Source: CAVPEV01 sp963703555
GTDB lineage: Bacteria; Actinomycetota; Actinomycetes; Actinomycetales; Cellulomonadaceae
Reading direction: 5' to 3'
DNA: 64,000 nucleotides
NCBI GenBank assembly: GCA_963703555.1
Contig: CAVPEV010000039.1
Span: forward strand, 52,243-116,242
The first letter of the stretch is position 1. Every line of letters starts with the position of its first letter. A model generated the notes under the pieces. It saw only the letters and a program-made list of their open reading frames with translations. It was not told the DNA's origin and did not search any database. Of this stretch, positions 1 through 8,779 are shown piece by piece. Position numbers and translations under genes: made by a program.

Positions 1-722
1 TCGTCGGAGTCGATGCCGTGGTGAACCTCGCCGGTGCGGGCATCGGCGACCGCAGGCTCACCGCCTCCTACCGCCGCACCGTGCTCTCCTCCCGTACCCG
101 GACGACCGGTCTGCTGGCTGCCACCCTGGCCGGGATGGCGGACGGCCCCCGGGTGCTCATCCAGGGATCGGCCGTCGGCGCCTACGGCGAGCGCGGCGAG
201 GAGGTGCTGCGCGAGGACGAGCCGTACGGCGGCACGGTGGTGGCCGGAATCGTCCGGCAGTGGGAGCTGGCGGCCCGGGACGCCCAGGACGCGGGGGTCC
301 GGGTGACCTACCTGCGCACGGGGATCGTCCTTGCGGCGCACGGCGGCGCGCTCGCTCGCCTGCTGCCGCTGATCCGGCTCGGCGTCGGCGGGCCGTTGGG
401 CTCCGGGCGGCAGTGGTGGTCATGGATCACCCTGGCCGACGAGGTCGCGGCGATCGAGCACCTGCTGGGAGCGGACGTGTCAGGTCCGGTGAACATCGTG
501 GCCGAGCCGGCCCGCAACGCCGAGGTGGTGAAGGCCCTGGCCGCAGCCATGCACCGGCCGGCCGTGCTCCGGGTTCCGACGTGGGCCCTGCGCGCCGCCC
601 TCGGCGAGTTCTCCCAGGAGATCGTCGGGTCCGTGCGAGCCGTGCCCGACACCCTCGTCGCGAGCGGCTTCGTGCACGAGTACCCGCGGATCACCGAGGC
701 CGCAGGCACTCTCGTCGGCTGA
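1..722 (+). CDS. TIGR01777-family NAD(P)-dependent epimerase, C-terminal part
   Basis: The frame is open from the first base, so the N-terminus lies outside the window. The visible 239 or so residues start within the typical segment GVDAVVNLAGAGIGDRR and include the family's YG motif region (GSAVGAYGERG) and an LRTGIVL strand. The C-terminal half has the WSWITLADEV segment and the EPARNAEV loop seen in SulA/YfcH-like proteins. These are atypical SDRs with an N-terminal Rossmann fold; the substrate is generally unknown. The gene converges on the pseudokinase gene 45 bases downstream. Family assignment is firm; function is not. Confidence 0.85.
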   Translation, partial: VGVDAVVNLAGAGIGDRRLTASYRRTVLSSRTRTTGLLAATLAGMADGPRVLIQGSAVGAYGERGEEVLREDEPYGGTVVAGIVRQWELAARDAQDAGVRVTYLRTGIVLAAHGGALARLLPLIRLGVGGPLGSGRQWWSWITLADEVAAIEHLLGADVSGPVNIVAEPARNAEVVKALAAAMHRPAVLRVPTWALRAALGEFSQEIVGSVRAVPDTLVASGFVHEYPRITEAAGTLVG

Positions 723-766
723 CCGGCCGGTGACGGCCGACCGATCCCGGCCGCGGACGCCACGTC

Positions 767-2518
767 TCAGCCCGGTTCCACCGCCGCGACCCGCCACCCG
801 TCCGGTGTGCGCGCCAGCACGAGCACGACCGGCGGCCCGGTGGCGGCGCCGACCGTCGTGACGGTCCCGTCCTGACCGATCCGCTGGTGCGGCGAGACCC
901 TGGATGTCACAGCGACCTCGCTGCGGGTGTCGGAGCTGTCCAGCACCCGCACGTCGCCGATCTCCAGCTGCACCCCGACCAGGCGGTTCCCGTCGGCCGC
1001 CAGACCGGCGAGCAGCGCCAGGTCCGCACGGTGCGCCGGCGAACCCTCCACCTCCACGGCCAGCAGTGCCGACGGTTCCCCCCCGACGAGGGCGGCTGCG
1101 CGGCGCGCGGTCAGCACACGAGCCGCCTGCGCCGGATCGGCCGGGGTGGCGTCGGCGGGGGTCGGGTCGCCCGGCCCGGCCGGCGCACCCGAGCGCCGGC
1201 CGGTGGACGTGGCGGTGGCGGGGGTCCAGGTCGTGGCCGTCGGTTCGGTCGGGTTCGGCGAGGACGACGGGACCGCGGCATGCTCCGCGGCCGCCTCGAC
1301 GGCGCCGGCCCGGCCACCGGGCAGCGCCCCGCCGGCGCTCCCGAGGGTCACAGCGATGCCGAGGCAGACCCCCACCGCGCCCACCCCGGCGAGCGTGCGC
1401 AGCAGACCGGGACGGCCGCGAGCGCGGTGCCGACGCCGCGCCGACGACCCCCCACGACCACCGCTCCGCCCGGGCGGTCCCCCGAGGCCGGCCGTCCGGG
1501 CGGGCGGTCCTCCCCGACCACCGTTCCGGGCCGGGGGCCGCGCACCGTCGTGGCACCTGGGCGGAAGCAGTCCGACGGTGCCCGTGTCGGGCTCGGAGAC
1601 CGCGCGCGCACCACCGACGGCTGACGACGGCGCGGCCGTCTGCCTCTCACCAGTGTCCGGGCGCGCCACCCACGCTCGTCGGGGGACGGCCCGTCCCGAG
1701 CCGACCGTGCCGGGGTCGTCGACGACCAGCCGGCCAACCGTGAGCTCTGCGGCGGCCAGCGCGCCCGCGTCGGGCAGCGCGATCGGTGCAGAGACCTCGG
1801 CGCGGTGGCAGGCGTCGGCGAGCTCGCGGGCCCCGATCCGCGTGCCAGGGTCCGGGCCGCACGCCGCGGCCAGTGCGGCCCGCAGGGCGGATGAGGCCGG
1901 ATCGCCCTCCCACAGCTGCGAGGGTCCGAGCCGGTCCAGCACCAGTGCGGCCAGGGCCGCCACGTCTGCGGCGGCCGTCGCCCGGGCCTGGGCAGGCAAG
2001 GCCCTGTCGCCCGCACCGGCTGCGTGCCACCCGACCGGGGCAGCCCCAGCGGTGACACCGACCAGCACGGGCCGACCGAGCAGGTCGACGACGATGCTGC
2101 GGGAGGCCACGTGTCCGTGGATCGCACCGGCGGCGTGCACCGCGTCCAGGGCCTCAGCGAGCGGAACCACGAGTGTGACGGCCTCCGCCACGGTGAACGG
2201 ACCCCGTGCGCGGGACACTGTCTCCAGGGTAGGGCCTGCCACCAGGTCCTCGAGGACCACCAGCCGGCCGCCACCGAGCCCGAGCCCCGCCCGGACCGTC
2301 GCCAGGTGGGCGTGACGCACGGCGACGAGCCGGCGCAGCCGCGCCCGCACGAGGGGATCGTCATCGACGACCCGGGCGACCAGCGCCGCGCCGTCCTGCA
2401 GCACAGTCGCGGACCAGGCGGGCCCATCGAAGGTGGCGAGTGAGGAGTCGAGCCGGACGCCCGCATCGAGCAGCACCGCAGACAGCTCCAGGAGGTCGAT
2501 CGACGGGTCGGTGTGCAC
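767..2518 (-). CDS. membrane-anchored protein kinase-like protein (pseudokinase)
   Basis: About 583 residues if the GTG at 2518 is used; longer upstream starts give a basic, low-complexity extension. The first 280 or so residues follow a Ser/Thr kinase fold: beta-strand AALVARVVDDDP, a helix at LRRLVAVRHAHL, the hinge LVVLEDLVAGPTLE, and an alpha-E helix (LAEALDAVHAAGAIHG). The catalytic residues are missing: there is no VAVK lysine, HRD reads HGH, and the DFG position reads VGV. A Pro/Gly/Arg-rich linker leads to one membrane span (about residues 376-396, LAGVGAVGVCLGIAVTL). About 165 external residues follow: a Thr/Pro-rich stalk and a small folded domain. It is probably a receptor or scaffold and not an enzyme. 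Neighbours give no clear partner. Confidence 0.7.
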   Translation of the reverse strand: MHTDPSIDLLELSAVLLDAGVRLDSSLATFDGPAWSATVLQDGAALVARVVDDDPLVRARLRRLVAVRHAHLATVRAGLGLGGGRLVVLEDLVAGPTLETVSRARGPFTVAEAVTLVVPLAEALDAVHAAGAIHGHVASRSIVVDLLGRPVLVGVTAGAAPVGWHAAGAGDRALPAQARATAAADVAALAALVLDRLGPSQLWEGDPASSALRAALAAACGPDPGTRIGARELADACHRAEVSAPIALPDAGALAAAELTVGRLVVDDPGTVGSGRAVPRRAWVARPDTGERQTAAPSSAVGGARAVSEPDTGTVGLLPPRCHDGARPPARNGGRGGPPARTAGLGGPPGRSGGRGGSSARRRHRARGRPGLLRTLAGVGAVGVCLGIAVTLGSAGGALPGGRAGAVEAAAEHAAVPSSSPNPTEPTATTWTPATATSTGRRSGAPAGPGDPTPADATPADPAQAARVLTARRAAALVGGEPSALLAVEVEGSPAHRADLALLAGLAADGNRLVGVQLEIGDVRVLDSSDTRSEVAVTSRVSPHQRIGQDGTVTTVGAATGPPVVLVLARTPDGWRVAAVEPG

Positions 2519-2632
2519 CCGTCCAGGCAACCGTGGTAAGGACCCCGCGCGCAGCCACCGTCCACAGGAGCCGCGCACAGGCACCGTCCACAGGTCCCCC
2601 CGCACCCGGGCGGCGGCTCGGCTGGGCCGAGG

Positions 2633-3679
2633 TCAGGGCAGCGACACCACCCGGTGCTCGTGGCTGGAGACCCGCGCAGCGTCGAGCACCTCGGCGGTAT
2701 GCACGGCATCCCATGGGTCCACCGGCGGCGGACCGCCGTCGACCACCCAGCGCACCACCGCGCGGTACAGGTCCGCCCGGCCGCCCGGGGCCCTTTCGAC
2801 CGGCGTGCGCTCAGACCCGCGGACCAACCAGCCCTCGTGCTCGGGTGCCTCATGGCGGCTCTGCCGGTGCGGCTCGTCCATCACGGCGAACGGGGTGGGC
2901 TCTCCCTCAAAGCTGGTCACCAGGTAGGCCGCACGCTCCCCGAGCACCCGGGTCCGGGGACCCGGGGCGCCGACCAGACCGCCGGCCTGCAGATGGCTGA
3001 GAACGCCGGGACCGTCGTCGCTCGACGCATGCTGCAGGGCAAGGAAGACGTCGTCGTCCGCCGGCGTCGTCAGGGCCCGAATCTCCGCGTACACGCTGGT
3101 CACGGGACCGAACAGCTGGACAGCCGAGTCGACGAGGTGGACGCCGAGGTCCAGCAGCAGCCCGCCGCCGGTGGTGTCGGTCTCCTTCCACCGGCGCAAC
3201 GGCACGGGCCGCCATCGTTCCCACCGGCGCTCGAACCGGTGCACTCGGCCGAGCTCCCCGCGGGCGAGCACCTGCTGCAGGGTCAGCTGCTCGGAGTCCC
3301 ACCGACGGTCGTGAAAGACCGTGAGCCGACCCCCCCTGCCCTCAGCGGTCCGGGCCAGCTCGCGCGCGTCGTGCGCCGTGGTGGCAAGCGGCTTGTCCAC
3401 CACGACGTGCACGCCGGCCCGCAGTGCCTCCGCGACGTGCTGGACGTGGTGGCGGGTGGGGCTGGCGACGACGACGAGGTCCAGCTCGCTGACCCGTTCC
3501 AGCAGCCCCGCCACCTCCGGCACCACGGCCGCCGTGGGCCAGTCGGCCCGCACCGCCTCGGCATGCTGGCGGGTCACGACGCAGGTGACCCGCTGGCCCG
3601 CCTCCCGCAGCAGCCGGGAGTGCGAGCCCCGCCCCGCGCTCCCATACCCGATCAGCCCGACGCGCAGCGACTCTGCCAT
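2633..3679 (-). CDS. Gfo/Idh/MocA-family oxidoreductase
   Basis: 348 residues. The N-terminal Rossmann domain starts at once with RVGLIGYGSAGRGSHSRLL, followed by the strand DLVVVASPTRHH and the family signature VVVDKPLATT, with the EKP-type lysine as DKP. The C-terminal alpha/beta domain has GGGLLLDLGVHLVD, the usual active-site region with D and H in the DLGxHxxD motif. Such enzymes oxidise or reduce sugars, inositols or related polyols with NAD(P); the substrate cannot be told from sequence. ATG at 3679. It lies upstream of the pseudokinase gene on the same strand with a gap of about 114 bases. Confidence 0.85.
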   Translation of the reverse strand: MAESLRVGLIGYGSAGRGSHSRLLREAGQRVTCVVTRQHAEAVRADWPTAAVVPEVAGLLERVSELDLVVVASPTRHHVQHVAEALRAGVHVVVDKPLATTAHDARELARTAEGRGGRLTVFHDRRWDSEQLTLQQVLARGELGRVHRFERRWERWRPVPLRRWKETDTTGGGLLLDLGVHLVDSAVQLFGPVTSVYAEIRALTTPADDDVFLALQHASSDDGPGVLSHLQAGGLVGAPGPRTRVLGERAAYLVTSFEGEPTPFAVMDEPHRQSRHEAPEHEGWLVRGSERTPVERAPGGRADLYRAVVRWVVDGGPPPVDPWDAVHTAEVLDAARVSSHEHRVVSLP

Positions 3680-3849
3680 AGGCCCACGCTAGCGGGACGC
3701 GCCCCTTCCCACCCCGCCACCCTGGTCCCAACTCCACAGTGGAGCGATCCAGAAACGATCGTGTTCGGACGCGCACGCTGCGGGGTGCGTGTCGCCGCTC
3801 AGCAGGTCGGCCGCCGTCGGCTGACGCACCGGACGGGGCGCGCCCGGCC

Positions 3850-4089
3850 TCACACCCCCAGCACGCTGCGCACCTGCGGGTCCACGAGGTCGAGCACCGC
3901 CGCCCGGGCGGCGACGGCCGACGGTGCGCCGAGCGCCGCCTCGGCCAGCTGCCGGCACCGGTCCAGGGTGTGCCGGCGCAGGGCATACCGGACGGCGGGC
4001 AGCGCCGCCGGCGCCATCGACAGCCTGGTCACCCCCAGGCCGGCGAGCACCAGCGCCATCACCGGGTCGCCCGCGGACTCCCCACACAC
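3850..4089 (-). pseudogene. ptsI: 3' remnant of ptsI (PTS enzyme I)
   Basis: Only the C-terminal 79 or so residues remain. They begin at the conserved CGESAGDP segment, which holds the active-site cysteine of the PEP-binding barrel, and continue through VLAGLGVTRLSMAPAALPAVRYAL to the normal end of enzyme I. Upstream coding sequence (about 480 residues in an intact enzyme) is absent and replaced at about 4085-4090 by an IS110-type remnant. No other part of ptsI, and no ptsH, occurs in the window, so the insertion was accompanied by a deletion or rearrangement. A functional enzyme I cannot be made from this locus. The stop codon and the 3' flank look undisturbed. Confidence 0.85.
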
Positions 4090-4220
4090 GCACCTACGTC
4101 GACAAACGCCGCGTCGAAGGCCTCACCACCAAACAGATCCGCCGCATCCTCAAGCGCTGCCGCACCCGACAGATCTACCGGACCCTCAACACAGCGAACC
4201 CCGCCGACAGTCCGGCTTGA
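4090..4220 (+). pseudogene. C-terminal remnant of an IS110-family transposase
   Basis: An open stretch of about 43 residues (TYVDKRRVEG, then IRRILKRCRTRQIYRTLN) resembles the last helices of IS110/IS116/IS902-type transposases, where a Y-x-x-K/R-R-x-x-EG start and an R-x-LKR core precede the stop. Everything upstream is missing. It begins where ptsI stops matching, so this element is the one that met ptsI first; IS30 lies 16 bases further right. IS110 elements have no long terminal repeats, so the original boundary cannot be placed. Family assignment rests on a short segment. Confidence 0.5.
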
Positions 4221-4322
4221 CAAACATAGAAGGGTGGGCGGCGTAAGGGGGTGAGTGTGTCACTACCGGTATGATCTGCTGCTTTGGAGGTGGGGTGAAG
4301 CGCCGCGGGTTTTCGGCCGCTG

Positions 4323-5297
4323 CTATGCGGGTTGCGGCTCTCGGTTGAGGGTCGCGTAGTGGGCTTGCTCGTACTCCACTGGCGGGACGTTGCCCAGGGT
4401 CGAGTGGAGCCTTCGGTTGTTGTACCACTCGACCCAGCCGGCTGTCGCGAACTCCACGTCGGCGATCGTCTTGTAGGGGCCGGTGTGGAACACGGTTGTG
4501 CGGATGCACTCGGCCTTGTAGAGCCCGTTGATGCTCTCCATCAGTGCGTTGTCGTAGGCATCGCCGACGGTCCCGATCGAGGGCCGGATGCCCTCGAGAG
4601 CGAGGTGCTCGTTCAGGCGCACGGACGTGTACTGGGACCCGGCGTCGCTGTGGTGGATCAGCTCCCCGGGGTGGGCGGGGTGGCCCTCGCGGTCCCGCTG
4701 CCACAACGCCATGCGCAGCGGGACCATGACCAGGTCGGTGGCCTTGGAGGTCGACGCGTGCCAGGACACGATCCGTTGGGAGAACACGTCGAGGATGAAT
4801 GCGACGTAGACCCAGCCGGCCCAGGTGCGGCAGTACGTGAAGTCGGTGACCCACACCAGGTTCGGTGCCGACGCGGTGAACTGCCGGTTCAGCAGGTCCC
4901 CGGCACGGATGCCGTCCTTGGCCTGGATCGTGGTGCGCAGGTGCTTGTCGCGGCGCACCCCGGCCAGGCCCAGTGCCCGCATCGCCCGGTCGACCGCGCC
5001 CCGCGAGGCGTCCGGAACGCTCGTACGGCGCAGGTGCGCGGTCATCTTGCGCCGCCCATACAGGCCCTCCGGGGCCAGCACTCGCTGCCCGGCGGCGTCG
5101 GTGGTCCACGCCGCGTTCCGGACCGCGTCCAGCACGTGGGCGTCAGTGAGCGTGCGGGCGGCGACCCGCCCACGGGCCGACCGCCACGACCGGTAGGTCC
5201 GTGCGGCGATCTGGCAGCCCTGCTCGCGCAGGACCCGGCAGATCGACTCGACCGCGTGACCCTCGGCCCTCATCGTGTCGATGAACCCCATGATCAT
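4323..5297 (-). CDS. IS3-family transposase OrfB (DDE integrase domain)
   Basis: 324 residues of normal length. It has an HTH-like N-terminal domain (HAVESICRVLREQGCQIAARTY), then the rve integrase core with the triad at VTDFTYC (Asp), HHSDAGSQYTS (Asp) and NALMESINGLYKAE (Glu). The end LHSTLGNVPPVEYE is typical of the family. The ATG at 5297 overlaps the orfA stop as ATGA, in the -1 frame relative to orfA. OrfB can therefore be made by reinitiation or as an OrfAB fusion through -1 slippage. No disrupted residues are seen. Confidence 0.93.
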   Translation of the reverse strand: MIMGFIDTMRAEGHAVESICRVLREQGCQIAARTYRSWRSARGRVAARTLTDAHVLDAVRNAAWTTDAAGQRVLAPEGLYGRRKMTAHLRRTSVPDASRGAVDRAMRALGLAGVRRDKHLRTTIQAKDGIRAGDLLNRQFTASAPNLVWVTDFTYCRTWAGWVYVAFILDVFSQRIVSWHASTSKATDLVMVPLRMALWQRDREGHPAHPGELIHHSDAGSQYTSVRLNEHLALEGIRPSIGTVGDAYDNALMESINGLYKAECIRTTVFHTGPYKTIADVEFATAGWVEWYNNRRLHSTLGNVPPVEYEQAHYATLNREPQPA

Positions 5298-5605
5298 CGG
5301 TTGCGGGGGTCGAGTTCCCCCACGAAGAAAACCGTCGCCGCCTTCAAGATCGCGTTGTCCTCCTCCAGCCGGCGGACCTTCGCCTTCAGCGTCTTGATCT
5401 CAGCGAGGTCCTCGCTGTTCACCCCGGTACGAGCACCTGTGTCGATGTCGGCCTGGGCGACCCACCGACGCACCGACTCCCGGCTCACCCCCAGCTGCTT
5501 GGCGACCGCGAACGACGCCGCCGTCACGTTCTGATACTCCCCGAGGTGGTCGTTGACCAACCTCACCGCACGCGCCCTCAACTCCGGATCGATCTTCTTC
5601 GGCAT
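5294..5605 (-). CDS. IS3-family OrfA (HTH transposase subunit)
   Basis: 103 residues. The N-terminal helix-turn-helix (RARAVRLVNDHLGEYQNVTAASFAVAKQLGVSRESVRRWV, about residues 10-50) recognises the element ends. A leucine-zipper-like coiled coil (LAEIKTLKAKVRRLEEDNAILKAA, about residues 67-92) supports dimerisation. A ribosome-binding site (AGGAGGA) precedes the ATG at 5605. It reads into orfB with a 4-base overlap. Confidence 0.92.
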   Translation of the reverse strand: MPKKIDPELRARAVRLVNDHLGEYQNVTAASFAVAKQLGVSRESVRRWVAQADIDTGARTGVNSEDLAEIKTLKAKVRRLEEDNAILKAATVFFVGELDPRNR

Positions 5606-5922
5606 GACGACATCCTCCTGGACTCAAACAGGAGCGGCATCAAACCTGCGGCGCTTCAGGGCGTGTGGTTCGTGGAGTGGTGTTGTCGGCGGTGGCGTGG
5701 GAGGAGATCTCTCGGGGAATCGTGATGGGCGAGTCTGGTCGCGTGATCGGGGCACGGCTGGGTCGGCATTACTCTGTGGTGAACCTGTCGCGCGTCAGAC
5801 TTAGTGGCAGGGCCCGTTGCTTGCGGGCGTGACCTGCGAAGGAGTCTGATCGATCATGGCGAGGCCGCCGGTGTTCCCAGCTGAGGAGAAGGTCCGGATC
5901 GTGTTGTCGATCTTGGCCGGTG

Positions 5923-7576
5923 GTAACTGGTCAGGTGGTGGTGGGGTACCAGGTGTTGTGGCTGGTCAGGCGGGTGAGGGCGTCGAGCATGGTGATGCCG
6001 TGCTTGGCGGCGGTGGCGGTGTAGGAGCGGATGGCGGCGAAGTCTTGGGCTCCTTTGAGGGTGCGCATGGTGCCGGAGACTTTCTGTCGGATCTTGACCA
6101 TCCGGATTTGCTGTTCGGCGGCGTTGTTGGTGGCGGGGACGGCGGGGTCGGTGGCGAAGCGTAGGTAGTCCTGGAGTCTTCTGGTCAGGCGCCGGGCCAG
6201 GGCCCGGTGTTTTCGTTCGATCTTGTTGGCCGGGGTGGTGCTTTGGGCGATGGTGGCGCTGTGGCTGATCAGGCGCCGTTGTTCGGCCAGGACGCGGGGG
6301 TCGACCGGGTGGCCGGCGGTGTTGGCCTGGTCGGCCGCCGTGATGAGGGTCCGTAGTGCGGTGGCGGCCTGCTCGGCCCGGCACCACGGGCCGGGGCTGG
6401 GCTGCTGGCGGTGGTAGTCCTGGACGGCTTGCAGCTCGCGCAGGACGTGGGCCGCGCACAGGGCGTGGGTGGCGTGGGGGTAGCGGTCGTAGGGTGCGAA
6501 CGCGTCGTGCACGGCGGTGCCGGTGAAGGTGGGCAGCACCCCCATCGCGTCCATCGCCACCTTGCCGCGCCTGGGGTGGGCGTACAGCAGCGCGAAGGCC
6601 TGGTTGCAGGCCGAGTGCAACCAGGCCAGGCGCCCTTGGCAGCGCAGCCCGGTCTCGTCGAAGTGCGCCAGGCCCGAGGCGGCGAGCTGGGCGGTGACCT
6701 GGGACAGGAACGGGCCCAGGTCACCGGCGGCGCGAGTGACCGCTGCTGCGACGGTGGCCGCGCTGACGGGGGCGTTGAAGATCTCCGAGAGGGCGTCGGC
6801 GGTGCGGATCCTGGACAGGAACTGGCCCTGGAACAGGTAGACCATGACCGCCCGGGCCACCGGCCCGTACTGCACGGGCGCGTCGGCCTGCTCGGGGGCG
6901 CCGGCGCGGGTGAGGGTCCCGCACACGCACCGGCGCGAGCGCATCTGGTGCTCGACGACGTGGATCTTGATCGGGGCGATGTCGAACACCTGGGTCCGTC
7001 GAGTACCTGTCACCGGCGCGTCGGCCAGGTCGGCCCCGCACCTGGTGCAGCTGGGTGGTTCGTGCACCACGACCTCGTCCGGGACCTCGACCTGACGCAG
7101 GGTCTTACCTTCGTGACCGCCCTGCCCGCCGGGGCGGCGCCCCGAGGGCCGGCGCAACGACCTCGGAGCCGGTTTGCCCAGCCCGTCCAGGGACGGCGGT
7201 TGGGAGGAGTTGCGCGAGCTCGTCCCCGCCTGAGCCTCCAGCTCGCTGACGCGGGCTCGAAGCGTGAGGTTCTCCTGGCGCAACGCGCAGACCTCATCGG
7301 CCAGAGCCGTGTTCCTGTCTTCCAGGGCGGCGAGTCCCCCTGTCAGCACCGCGACCATTTCTGCCAGCTCGGCATAGGTCGGTGCGCTCATGAAAGAATT
7401 GTCTCAGCATCGCACAATCTACCGGGCTCGACACGCCGATGTTCGTCGAAGTAAGGACGGACGGGCACTCGGTGACCTCTGAACTCGGTGTTAACCGACA
7501 GCCCTGCCAATGCGCCCACCAACAATTAGCACATCCGGATCCACGAAGCACCTCTAAGAAAGACCTGACCAGTTAC
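5923..7576 (-). mobile_element. IS66-family element (1,654 bp), tnpC only
   Basis: Perfect 14-bp inverted ends GTAACTGGTCAGGT enclose one transposase gene. The 8-bp target duplication GGCCGGTG is present at 5915-5922 and 7577-7584, the size typical of IS66. There is no tnpA or tnpB, as in the ISBst12-type subgroup of this family. It is the innermost and one of the youngest insertions of the stack, and it appears intact. Confidence 0.93.
5931..7391 (-). CDS. tnpC: IS66-family transposase TnpC
   Basis: 486 residues of normal length. An N-terminal coiled coil (LAALEDRNTALADEVCALRQENLTLRARVSELEAQ is its span, about residues 19-53) is followed by the Ser/Pro segment SSRNSSQPPS and RRPGGQGGHEGKTL typical of IS66. 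A Cys-rich zinc-binding region follows (CTRCGADL and RRCVCG). The DDE core has HFDETGLR, the HDAFAPYD segment, and NNAAEQQIRMVKIRQKVSG with the final Glu. The gene runs opposite to the host element. Nothing suggests inactivity. Confidence 0.93.
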   Translation of the reverse strand: MSAPTYAELAEMVAVLTGGLAALEDRNTALADEVCALRQENLTLRARVSELEAQAGTSSRNSSQPPSLDGLGKPAPRSLRRPSGRRPGGQGGHEGKTLRQVEVPDEVVVHEPPSCTRCGADLADAPVTGTRRTQVFDIAPIKIHVVEHQMRSRRCVCGTLTRAGAPEQADAPVQYGPVARAVMVYLFQGQFLSRIRTADALSEIFNAPVSAATVAAAVTRAAGDLGPFLSQVTAQLAASGLAHFDETGLRCQGRLAWLHSACNQAFALLYAHPRRGKVAMDAMGVLPTFTGTAVHDAFAPYDRYPHATHALCAAHVLRELQAVQDYHRQQPSPGPWCRAEQAATALRTLITAADQANTAGHPVDPRVLAEQRRLISHSATIAQSTTPANKIERKHRALARRLTRRLQDYLRFATDPAVPATNNAAEQQIRMVKIRQKVSGTMRTLKGAQDFAAIRSYTATAAKHGITMLDALTRLTSHNTWYPTTT

Positions 7577-7783
7577 GGCCGGTGAGATGAGCGTGGTCGA
7601 GGCCGCGCGCAAGGCGAAGGTCTCTGAGCAGTCGGTGGGCAACTGGAAGCGCCAGTTCCTGGAGTCCGGTCGTGCCGGCCTGGTCGCCGGCAAGTCCGGG
7701 CCGTCCACCCGCGAGCAGCAGCTCGAGGCCGAGGTCGTGGACCTGACCCAGGCCCTGGGTGAGGCCGCGGTGGAGATCCGGGT

Positions 7784-8779
7784 GTGGAAGAAGAGCGCGG
7801 AGGGCCGCCTGGGCCCTTTGCGGACCTCGAGGTGATCCGCATCGACGCGGGCATGCCGACCTCGAGGTTCTGCGCGCTGATTGGCGTGCCCGAGCGGACC
7901 TGGCGCCGACACCAGGCACGCGCCCGGACCGGCGCCCGGGTCAAGGGTCCGTGGCCGCGCCCCGCACGCGAGCAGGTCAAGGACGGCGCCCGCCGCCACG
8001 CCCTGGCCCACCCCGCGTGGGGTCACCGCAAGGTCTGGGCGATGTGCCGCTACGACGGGCACCAGGTCGGTGAGTCGACCGTGCTGCGTCTGTTGCGCGA
8101 CGAGGGTCTGCTGCTGGAGGCGAACTACCAGCGTGAACGCCGCCAGCACGCCGCCCGCCGCAAGGCCGCGTTCGCCACCGAGCCGACCGGCCCGAACCAG
8201 GTCTGGCAGTTGGACTTCTCCGAGTTCGAGACCACCAGTGGAGGGACGTGGCGGCTGGCCGGGTGCCGGGACTACTGGTCGAAGTACGAGCACCCCTGGC
8301 ACACCTCCCCGACCGCGAACCAGCACGACGCGATCGCCGCGATCGAGCTCGCCCTGGCCGACTACCAGGCCACCTTCGGCCGACCGCTCATCGAGGCCTG
8401 CGACCTCGACGAGCAGGGCAACGTCATCCCGGTCCTGACGATCGTGACCGACAACGGCGGACCGTTCCGCTCGTTCCGGTTCGAGGCGTTCATCGCCACC
8501 CACCCCGAGCTGCGCCACGTCCGCACCCGCGTCCGCACCCCCGGGCAGAATGGCTCACGCGAACGCGGCTTCGGGTCCCTGAAGTACGAACGGCTGTTCC
8601 TCGAAGAGATCGACGACGCCCTGGACCTCGTCGAACACGCCGAGGCCTACCGGACCGAGTACAACACCGTCCGCCCCCACGAAGCCATCGCCTGGAACCG
8701 CCCTGCGGACGTCCACCTCGGCCTCGCCGACCCCCGAACCCCCAACTTTCCCAAGACCCAAAACCTGCCATCTGCTTGA
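7784..8779 (+). CDS. OrfB transposase of the second IS3-family element
   Basis: 331 residues, from GTG 7784, overlapping the end of orfA by about 50 bases in the -1 frame, as expected for IS3-type OrfAB production. An HTH-21-like domain (GHRKVWAMCRYDGHQVGESTVLRLLRD region, about residues 84-110) precedes the integrase core with Asp at QLDFSEFET, Asp at IVTDNGGPFRS and Glu at GSRERGFGSLKYERL. The end (YNTVRPHEAIAWNRPADVH) is complete. OrfB is intact, but its partner OrfA is split by IS66, so normal transposition is unlikely. Confidence 0.9.
   Translation: MEEERGGPPGPFADLEVIRIDAGMPTSRFCALIGVPERTWRRHQARARTGARVKGPWPRPAREQVKDGARRHALAHPAWGHRKVWAMCRYDGHQVGESTVLRLLRDEGLLLEANYQRERRQHAARRKAAFATEPTGPNQVWQLDFSEFETTSGGTWRLAGCRDYWSKYEHPWHTSPTANQHDAIAAIELALADYQATFGRPLIEACDLDEQGNVIPVLTIVTDNGGPFRSFRFEAFIATHPELRHVRTRVRTPGQNGSRERGFGSLKYERLFLEEIDDALDLVEHAEAYRTEYNTVRPHEAIAWNRPADVHLGLADPRTPNFPKTQNLPSA

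Larger units (their letters stand above)
4296..5658 (-). mobile_element. IS3-family insertion sequence (1,363 bp) inside IS30 copy A
   Basis: Inverted terminal repeats TGAAGCGCCGCGGGTTT (left) and TGAAGCGCCGCAGGTTT (read from the right end) enclose orfA and orfB. The host IS30 sequence has GGG on both sides (4293-4295 and 5659-5661), a 3-bp target duplication as expected for the IS3 family. The point of insertion separates the IS30 ribosome-binding site (GGAGGTGGG) from its GTG start codon. Both frames are open and the ends are intact, so this copy could be active. Confidence 0.92.
5856..7835 (+). pseudogene. OrfA of the second IS3-family element, interrupted by IS66
   Basis: The gene starts at ATG 5856 (MARPPVFPAEEKVRIVLSIL). 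It is broken after codon 22 or so by the 1,654-bp IS66 element and resumes at 7585 with SVVEAARKAKVSEQSVGNW, a helix-turn-helix. A coiled-coil segment follows (REQQLEAEVVDLTQALGEAAVEI) and the stop is at 7835. Joined across one copy of the 8-bp duplication, the frame is continuous and gives a normal OrfA of about 105 residues. The break is therefore recent and purely insertional. Confidence 0.85.

Noticed and set aside
5294..5297. IS3 orfA/orfB frame change taken as a disrupted gene
   Set aside because: The ATGA overlap with a -1 shift is the normal IS3-family arrangement.
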